Assembly (NCBI GenBank): GCA_002413075.1
Contig: DHWG01000099.1
Span: 1 to 9,473 of the forward strand
Source of the DNA: Desulfosporosinus sp. UBA5188
GTDB lineage: Bacteria; Bacillota; Desulfitobacteriia; Desulfitobacteriales; Desulfitobacteriaceae
Length of the DNA stretch: 9,473 nt
Direction of reading: 5' to 3'
The position numbers and the translations under genes are program-made. The notes under the pieces were generated by a model that was not told the DNA's origin, did not search any database, and saw only the letters and a program-made list of their open reading frames with translations. Below, one piece after another: positions 5,094 to 9,473 of this stretch. How positions within the stretch are numbered: position 1 is the first letter of the stretch; the number at the start of each line of letters is the position of its first letter.

Positions 5094-7472
5094 TTGACTC
5101 GTCCATACACCCAAAATAAACTCAACATCGATCAAGCCCTCGTGATCAAGGCTAGACGCTTGGCAAAAGACATCGTGGACCAATTGACGCCATTTATTGT
5201 TTCACATAGTACTGTGAGTGTTGAACGAACGGTGCTGCGTTTACTTGGAATTCATGGTGTTGATCCCGAAGGCATCCCACTACCCAATATTATTATCGAT
5301 AATTTGCGGAATCAGGGTCTTCTTGAAGAAGGTGCAGCCCGCATCATCGCCAAAGCAACCCTTCATTTTAAGACCGATCCTCAGACTTTAGCGGAACGCT
5401 TTGTCCGCCATGAAATTTCATATGAACAGCTTCCCGAATTTAGTGACGATGAAATACATGAGGCAGCCTTCGCTCTAGCAAGCCCTGCAGTCGAGACAAT
5501 ACGCAGGCAACGGCAAAAGCGAGAACAAGATATTAAGACTCTTGGTGAAGGATCAGAGCCCTACCTTTACGTGATTGTCGCCACTGGCAATATTTATGAA
5601 GACGTTCAGCAAGCACGAGCTGCAGCCCGTGAGGGCGCGGACATCGTTGCTGTCATTCGTTCCACGGGACAAAGTCTTTTAGATTATGTCCCTGATGGTC
5701 CGACGACTGAAGGGTTTGGCGGTACCTTTGCGACACAGGAGAATTTCCAAATCATGCGGGAAGCCTTAGATGAAGTGGGTCATGAACTTGGACGGTACAT
5801 TCGACTAACCAACTACTGCTCCGGGCTGTGCATGCCAGAAATTGCGGCGATGGGAGCGATAGAACGACTTGACGTCATGCTGAATGATTCCATGTACGGC
5901 ATTATCTTCCGGGATATCAACATGCAACGCACCTTTGTTGATCAGTATTTTTCCCGGATGATTAACGGCTTCGCGGGAATTATCATTAATACCGGTGAGG
6001 ATAATTACCTGACGACCGCCGATGCTATGGAAGCGGCTCACACCGTTCTCACCTCTGACTTTATCAATGAACAATTCGCCTTTCTTTCTGGAATACCAGA
6101 AGAACAGCAAGGGCTGGGTCATGCGATGGAAATTAATCCAGAACAGCCCGATATGTTTCTCTATGAAATCGCCCAAGCACAGCTCATTCGAGAAATATTC
6201 CCTCGTTCGCCTATTAAATACATGCCGCCGACGAAATACATGACAGGGAACATCTTCAAAGGGCATGTCCAAGATACGCTCTTTAATATTGCCTCTGTTT
6301 TAACCGGTCAGAGCATTCATCTGTTAGGAATGCTGACCGAAGCACTTCACACACCGCTGTTGCAAGACCGTTATATCAGTTTAGAATCGGCAAAATTCGT
6401 TTTTCATTCCATGAAACATCTCAATGAGGAAGTCATGTACTCGCCCAACGGGAAGATTCAAGAACGTGCCCATGATACCCTGGAAAAAGCCGTGGCGCTG
6501 CTCGAGGTTATTCAAAAAGAGGGGCTTTTTCAGTCCTTGGAACAAGGTCGTTTTGCCGATATCGCCCGCAAACCGAAGGCGGGTCGAGGGCTTGATGGTG
6601 TGTTCTCCAAGAACGTAAACTACCTTAATCCTTTTCTTGAGTTATTTCATTCCTCTGAGGTTCATGCTCCTCATACAAAAATTGCCGTTGAACCAGAAAA
6701 TATTCAGCCTAGGGAGCGTCCTCAAAGCGTTTCAGTTGACCTTAAACACGTTCTACCCTATGGAGATACTCTAAATGACGGGATCGTCCAACTTTCGCTC
6801 ACTTTACCGGTTCCATGTGGTGAGGAGGCACAAGAAGCCGCAAAACGTTGGGCCCTCAAGAGTGGTTTTCTAGATCCTAAAGTGGTGCATACCCAAGATT
6901 TAGGGGAAGGCTTCACCTTCTTTACCCTCTACGCCCGTTCTCCTATTCCCATTGATTATACGTCGATTACTGTTCCCAAGCTCACTCACGAACACTTAGA
7001 AAAGTCCGAGATTGAAAGCCGCATTCGCCAGTCCCTCGGTCGTAAATTAGTCGTCGTGGGGGCCTGCATTGAAACCGATGCGCATACGGTTGGAATTGAT
7101 GCCATTATGAACATGAAGGGCTGCAATGGGCATAAAGGCTTGGAGAGTTATCATGAAATTGATGCATACAATCTTGGTGCACAAGTTTCCTGTGAGGAAT
7201 TGTTGAAGGAAGCCTTTGATGTTTCAGCGGATGCCATTTTAATTTCCCAGATCGTCACTCAAAAAGATATCCATCTTCGTAATCTAACTCGAATGGTCGA
7301 GTTATTAGAGCTTGAGGGACTCCGCGACCGCTTTCTCTTGATTGCCGGAGGACCTAGAATCAATTACGAACTGGCGAAGGAACTTGGGTATGATGCGGGA
7401 TTTGGGCGGGGAACGTATGCAGAAGATGTCGCCAGCTTTATTCTCGATCGGGTAATTAACTCGAACAAGTAA
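5094..7472 (+). CDS. kamDE: Lysine 5,6-aminomutase, alpha and beta subunits fused (KamD-KamE)
   Basis: This enzyme uses adenosylcobalamin and pyridoxal phosphate to move the terminal amino group of beta-lysine (or D-lysine) from C6 to C5 (EC 5.4.3.3 activity). The product is 792 aa from TTG 5094. Residues 1 to about 520 match the alpha subunit (KamD, about 516 aa), beginning KLNIDQALVIKARRLAKDIV and including YCSGLCMPEIAAMGAIERLD and PPTKYMTGNIFKGHVQDTLF of the barrel. From about 532 the beta subunit (KamE, about 262 aa) follows: PYGDTLNDG at 555, then a B12-binding domain with DAHTVG, where H664 would be the cobalt ligand, and K675 in MNMKG would be the PLP lysine. The 11-residue spacing equals H133/K144 of the Acetoanaerobium (Clostridium) sticklandii beta subunit. 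No stop, start codon with ribosome site, or frame break lies at the junction. The subunits are normally separate genes. Confidence 0.93.
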   Translation: MTRPYTQNKLNIDQALVIKARRLAKDIVDQLTPFIVSHSTVSVERTVLRLLGIHGVDPEGIPLPNIIIDNLRNQGLLEEGAARIIAKATLHFKTDPQTLAERFVRHEISYEQLPEFSDDEIHEAAFALASPAVETIRRQRQKREQDIKTLGEGSEPYLYVIVATGNIYEDVQQARAAAREGADIVAVIRSTGQSLLDYVPDGPTTEGFGGTFATQENFQIMREALDEVGHELGRYIRLTNYCSGLCMPEIAAMGAIERLDVMLNDSMYGIIFRDINMQRTFVDQYFSRMINGFAGIIINTGEDNYLTTADAMEAAHTVLTSDFINEQFAFLSGIPEEQQGLGHAMEINPEQPDMFLYEIAQAQLIREIFPRSPIKYMPPTKYMTGNIFKGHVQDTLFNIASVLTGQSIHLLGMLTEALHTPLLQDRYISLESAKFVFHSMKHLNEEVMYSPNGKIQERAHDTLEKAVALLEVIQKEGLFQSLEQGRFADIARKPKAGRGLDGVFSKNVNYLNPFLELFHSSEVHAPHTKIAVEPENIQPRERPQSVSVDLKHVLPYGDTLNDGIVQLSLTLPVPCGEEAQEAAKRWALKSGFLDPKVVHTQDLGEGFTFFTLYARSPIPIDYTSITVPKLTHEHLEKSEIESRIRQSLGRKLVVVGACIETDAHTVGIDAIMNMKGCNGHKGLESYHEIDAYNLGAQVSCEELLKEAFDVSADAILISQIVTQKDIHLRNLTRMVELLELEGLRDRFLLIAGGPRINYELAKELGYDAGFGRGTYAEDVASFILDRVINSNK

Positions 7473-7489
7473 GGTTCAAGTTGAACCTT
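7471..7489 (+). repeat. Perfect palindrome at the kamDE stop codon
   Basis: AAGGTTCAA-G-TTGAACCTT is a perfect 9-base-arm inverted repeat that begins inside the kamDE stop codon. As RNA it can form a 7-bp stem with a 5-base loop. No U-run follows, so it is more likely an mRNA 3'-end or processing hairpin than a terminator. The kal ribosome site lies 15 bases beyond it. Confidence 0.6.
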
Positions 7490-7518
7490 CAAAGTAATTC
7501 ATTAAAGGAGTGACCTTA

Positions 7519-7917
7519 ATGTACGAAAGTAAAATCCGTTTACGGATCAGTGCGGGCGATGCCCACTACGGCGGTGGTTTAGTGGACGGGGCTCATAATC
7601 TGAAACTTTTTGGAGATGTGGCGACCGAGTTACTCATCTACACTGATGGGGATGAAGGGCTCTTTGTGGCCTATGACAATATCGAATTTCTTGCCCCGGT
7701 CAAGGCTGGAGACTATATCGAAGCAACGGGTGTTATTACGCACTATGGTAATACGTCGCGAAAAATGAGTTTTGAAGCGAAGAAAGTGATTTCAGCGCTC
7801 CCTGGTAGCGATTCTGCCTGCGAAATTCTCGCCGAGCCTGTTGTAGTCTGCCGAGCAACTGGAACCTGCGTGGTACAGAAACAAAATCAGCGTTTTGAAC
7901 CACCTCATCGTTCCTAA
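7519..7917 (+). CDS. kal: 3-aminobutyryl-CoA ammonia-lyase
   Basis: Kal (EC 4.3.1.14) eliminates ammonia from L-3-aminobutyryl-CoA, the product of Kce, to form crotonyl-CoA. It is a small hot-dog-fold enzyme, and the 132 residues here agree with the family size (about 125-135). The conserved core is visible: IRLRISAGDAHYGGGLVDGA (residues 6-25), LFGDVATELLIYTDGDEGLF, and EFLAPVKAGDYIEATG, the long central helix region of the hot-dog fold, followed by GNTSRKMSFEA. I chose the ATG at 7519 because AAAGGAG lies 8 bases before it; the in-frame GTG at 7510 overlaps that site. The gene sits between kamDE and kce, in pathway neighbours' company. Confidence 0.9.
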   Translation: MYESKIRLRISAGDAHYGGGLVDGAHNLKLFGDVATELLIYTDGDEGLFVAYDNIEFLAPVKAGDYIEATGVITHYGNTSRKMSFEAKKVISALPGSDSACEILAEPVVVCRATGTCVVQKQNQRFEPPHRS

Positions 7918-7971
7918 ACAGATTGAAATCCTGGTTAAGTTCGAACAGAGTATGGAAAGAGATGATGTATT

Positions 7972-8787
7972 GTGAAAAAACTGATCATCACAGCCGCCAT
8001 TTCTGGAGCAGAAGTGACCAAAGAAATGAATCCGGCAGTGCCTTACACCATTGAAGAGATTGTCAAGGAGGCAAAGTCCGCGCATGATGCAGGTGCTGCG
8101 GTCATTCATCTCCATGTACGATGGGATGATGGTACCCCAACTCAAGATAAAGGCCGATTTAAAGAGGCCATGGAGGCAATAAAAGCTGTTTGCCCGGAGG
8201 TCATTATTCTGCCTAGCACGGGCGGAGCGGTTGGTATGTCGGCAGAGGAAAGACTGCAGCCAATAGATTTGAAACCAGAAATTGCGACGCTAGACTGCGG
8301 AACCTGCAACTTTGGTGGAGACGATATTTTTGTTAATACTGAAAAGATGAACATCCAATTCGCCAAGAAAATGAAAGAGATGGGCGTTAAACCTGAACTG
8401 GAAGTCTTTGAAAAAGGTATGATCGACAATGCGCTAAAACTTTATAAAAAAGGCTTGCTGGATGGACCGCTTCATTTCAATATTGTTCTAGGCGTGAACG
8501 GTGCAATGTCTGCAACGCCGAGAGACTTGGTCTATATGGTGGAGTCCCTGCCAAAAGATTCGACCTGGTGTGCGACAGGGATCGGCAAGAACGAATTTGA
8601 TCTTGCAGCCGTTGCTATGGTTATGGGTGGAAATGTTAGAGTAGGATTTGAAGACAATCTATATCTAGAAAAAGGTATTTTGGCGAAGAATAATGGAGAA
8701 TTAGTTGAAAAAGTTGTTCAATTGGCTAATATCCTGAAAAGAGACATAGCAACGCCAGCGGATGCAAGACGGATCTTAGGTCTCTAA
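7972..8787 (+). CDS. kce: 3-keto-5-aminohexanoate cleavage enzyme (BKACE family)
   Basis: Kce (EC 2.3.1.247) reacts 3-keto-5-aminohexanoate with acetyl-CoA to give acetoacetate and L-3-aminobutyryl-CoA. It is a zinc-dependent TIM-barrel enzyme of the beta-keto acid cleavage family. At 271 aa the length is usual. The key residues known from the Cloacimonas enzyme can be placed: E14 in ISGAEVTKE, the zinc ligands H46 and H48 in VIHLHVR, and R223, E227 and D228 in RVGFEDNLY (226, 230 and 231 there). PSTGGAVGM (81-89) and the LHFNIVLGVNGAM strand (167-179) are also typical. The start is GTG at 7972; the upstream GGAAAGAG about ten bases away is only a moderate ribosome site, weaker than those of its neighbours, and no better start is in frame. 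Confidence 0.93.
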   Translation: MKKLIITAAISGAEVTKEMNPAVPYTIEEIVKEAKSAHDAGAAVIHLHVRWDDGTPTQDKGRFKEAMEAIKAVCPEVIILPSTGGAVGMSAEERLQPIDLKPEIATLDCGTCNFGGDDIFVNTEKMNIQFAKKMKEMGVKPELEVFEKGMIDNALKLYKKGLLDGPLHFNIVLGVNGAMSATPRDLVYMVESLPKDSTWCATGIGKNEFDLAAVAMVMGGNVRVGFEDNLYLEKGILAKNNGELVEKVVQLANILKRDIATPADARRILGL

Positions 8788-8788
8788 A

Positions 8789-8833
8789 AGGGGAGATGAT
8801 ATGTTACTGAAGGAGATATATATCATCGCCCCT
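8789..8833 (+). other. Intercistronic hairpin between kce and the CoA-transferase gene
   Basis: The arms at 8789-8802 and 8820-8833 pair at 13 of 14 positions (only A8794/G8828 is unpaired) around a 17-base loop. The stem begins two bases after the kce stop codon and includes the GGGGAG ribosome-site bases plus the AT of the start codon of the 33-codon ORF at 8801. There is no U-run after it, so it is not a standard terminator. It could protect the upstream mRNA, mark a processing point, or mask translation of the small ORF. Confidence 0.65.
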
Positions 8834-8902
8834 CAGTTTTCTGAACTCAGTTTGGAATATTCTGTTTACTTATATTTGCAGTCATATGAGGAGGGTGAAT
8901 AA
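8801..8902 (+). CDS. Small ORF of 33 codons before the CoA-transferase gene, unknown
   Basis: The ORF starts with ATG at 8801 behind GGGGAG (8790-8795) and ends with TAA at 8900-8902, three bases before the ATG of the CoA-transferase gene, whose ribosome site lies inside its last codons. The product begins MLLKEIYIIAPQFSEL and ends QSYEEGE; it is mildly hydrophobic and rich in tyrosine and leucine. I do not recognise it. Its fit between stop and start suggests translational coupling, but its start region is also in a hairpin stem, so it may be a chance frame. Confidence 0.35.
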   Translation: MLLKEIYIIAPQFSELSLEYSVYLYLQSYEEGE

Positions 8903-8905
8903 CAA

Positions 8906-9473
8906 ATGGCAGAATTAGTGAGTGTAGAAGATGCAATCAATAAGATCGGAAATGGCATGACGATCATGGTGGGAGGGTTTCTTGGATGTGGGTCACCCAA
9001 CCAGCTTCTGGAAGAAGTTTGTCGGAAGGGGACTAAGGAACTTACGCTCATCGCAAATGATACGGGTATTCTTGGGGATGCACTGTCACAACTGATTGTA
9101 CAACGTTGTGTTAGAAATATTGTCGTCACCCATATGGGCACAAATAAGGAAACCGGTAAGCAAATGACCGCTGGGGAACTTGATGTAAAGTTGGTACCCC
9201 AAGGGACATTAGTCGAACAGATTCGGGCAGCAGGCGCTGGTTTAGGAGGGATATTAACTCCGACGGGTATCGGAACGATTGTCGAGGACGGAAAACAGAA
9301 GATTGTGGTCGATGGTACCGAATATCTTCTAGAACTTCCGGTTCGCGCTAACTTAGCCTTATTAAATGCTCATAAAGCGGATAAAGACGGAAATCTAGTT
9401 TATCGTCGTTCTGCACGTAATTTTAATCCCTTAATGGCAATGGCTGCAGACATTGTCATTGTCCAAGTGGATC
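8906..9473 (+). CDS. atoD: Acetate/butyrate-acetoacetate CoA-transferase alpha subunit, cut by the window edge
   Basis: This is the alpha subunit of a heterodimeric 3-oxoacid CoA-transferase. In lysine fermentation it moves CoA from butyryl-CoA to acetoacetate, giving butyrate and acetoacetyl-CoA. The 189 visible residues follow E. coli AtoD (220 aa) along their length: GMTIMVGGFLGCGSPNQLLE (17-36), LTLIANDTGILGDAL, LVPQGTLVEQIRAAGAGLGG (about 95-114), LTPTGIGTIVEDGKQ and RRSARNFNPLMAMAADIVIV. About 30 residues are missing at the right edge. The start is ATG 8906 with GAGGAGGGTGA (8888-8898) upstream. The active-site glutamate of this family is in the beta subunit, which should be the next gene, outside the window. 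The specificity within the family cannot be fixed by sequence alone. Confidence 0.9.
   Translation, partial: MAELVSVEDAINKIGNGMTIMVGGFLGCGSPNQLLEEVCRKGTKELTLIANDTGILGDALSQLIVQRCVRNIVVTHMGTNKETGKQMTAGELDVKLVPQGTLVEQIRAAGAGLGGILTPTGIGTIVEDGKQKIVVDGTEYLLELPVRANLALLNAHKADKDGNLVYRRSARNFNPLMAMAADIVIVQVD

Noticed and set aside
5805..6272. A 155-codon open frame on the minus strand inside kamDE
   Set aside because: It lies wholly opposite a well-supported coding region, and its translation resembles no family and has the look of a complement of conserved codons.
1..9473. Mobile elements, CRISPR arrays, tRNA or rRNA genes, riboswitches
   Set aside because: No transposase-like protein, spaced direct repeats or tRNA-like cloverleaf was found. 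No lysine riboswitch core was recognised in the kdd leader, though only reading by eye was possible.

Overview
This window carries most of an anaerobic lysine-fermentation operon, together with a divergent transporter and sigma-54 activator gene pair. The organism is probably an endospore-type Firmicute of class Clostridia, for example a Desulfitobacterium or Desulfosporosinus relative. The reasons are strong GGAGG ribosome binding sites, several TTG and GTG starts, a RocR-like activator and the lysine-fermentation genes themselves. The genus is a guess from gene content, not a measured match.

Layout. Positions 1-134 are non-coding and hold GGGCA/TGCCC inverted repeats. Two genes then lie on the minus strand: a PAS/AAA+/Fis-type sigma-54-dependent activator (135-1583), and upstream of it an EamA/DMT-family permease (1604-2527). 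Positions 2528-2968 form a divergent control region. It has a 24-bp-arm dyad (probable activator site), a near-consensus -24/-12 promoter pointing right, and a 27-codon ORF with an ideal ribosome binding site in the leader. The plus-strand operon follows: kdd (2969-4006), kamB (about 3999-5075), a fused kamD-kamE (5094-7472), kal (7519-7917), kce (7972-8787), a 33-codon ORF that overlaps a hairpin (8801-8902), and an atoD-type CoA-transferase alpha subunit (8906 onward) cut by the window edge.

How the genes work together. Beta-lysine is rearranged by lysine 5,6-aminomutase (KamDE, with KamB as probable reactivation partner) to 3,5-diaminohexanoate. Kdd oxidises this to 3-keto-5-aminohexanoate. 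Kce condenses it with acetyl-CoA to give acetoacetate and 3-aminobutyryl-CoA, and Kal removes ammonia to give crotonyl-CoA. The CoA-transferase would then move CoA from butyryl-CoA to acetoacetate. The first enzyme, lysine 2,3-aminomutase (KamA), and the MutS-like partner KamC are not in this window.

Most notable points: the two aminomutase subunits are one polypeptide with both cofactor residues kept; kamA and kamC are absent from the expected block; the operon appears to be under sigma-54 control by a neighbouring RocR-like activator; and two unrecognised small ORFs have good translation signals. The pathway is known. The fusion, the control arrangement and the small ORFs are what may be new here.
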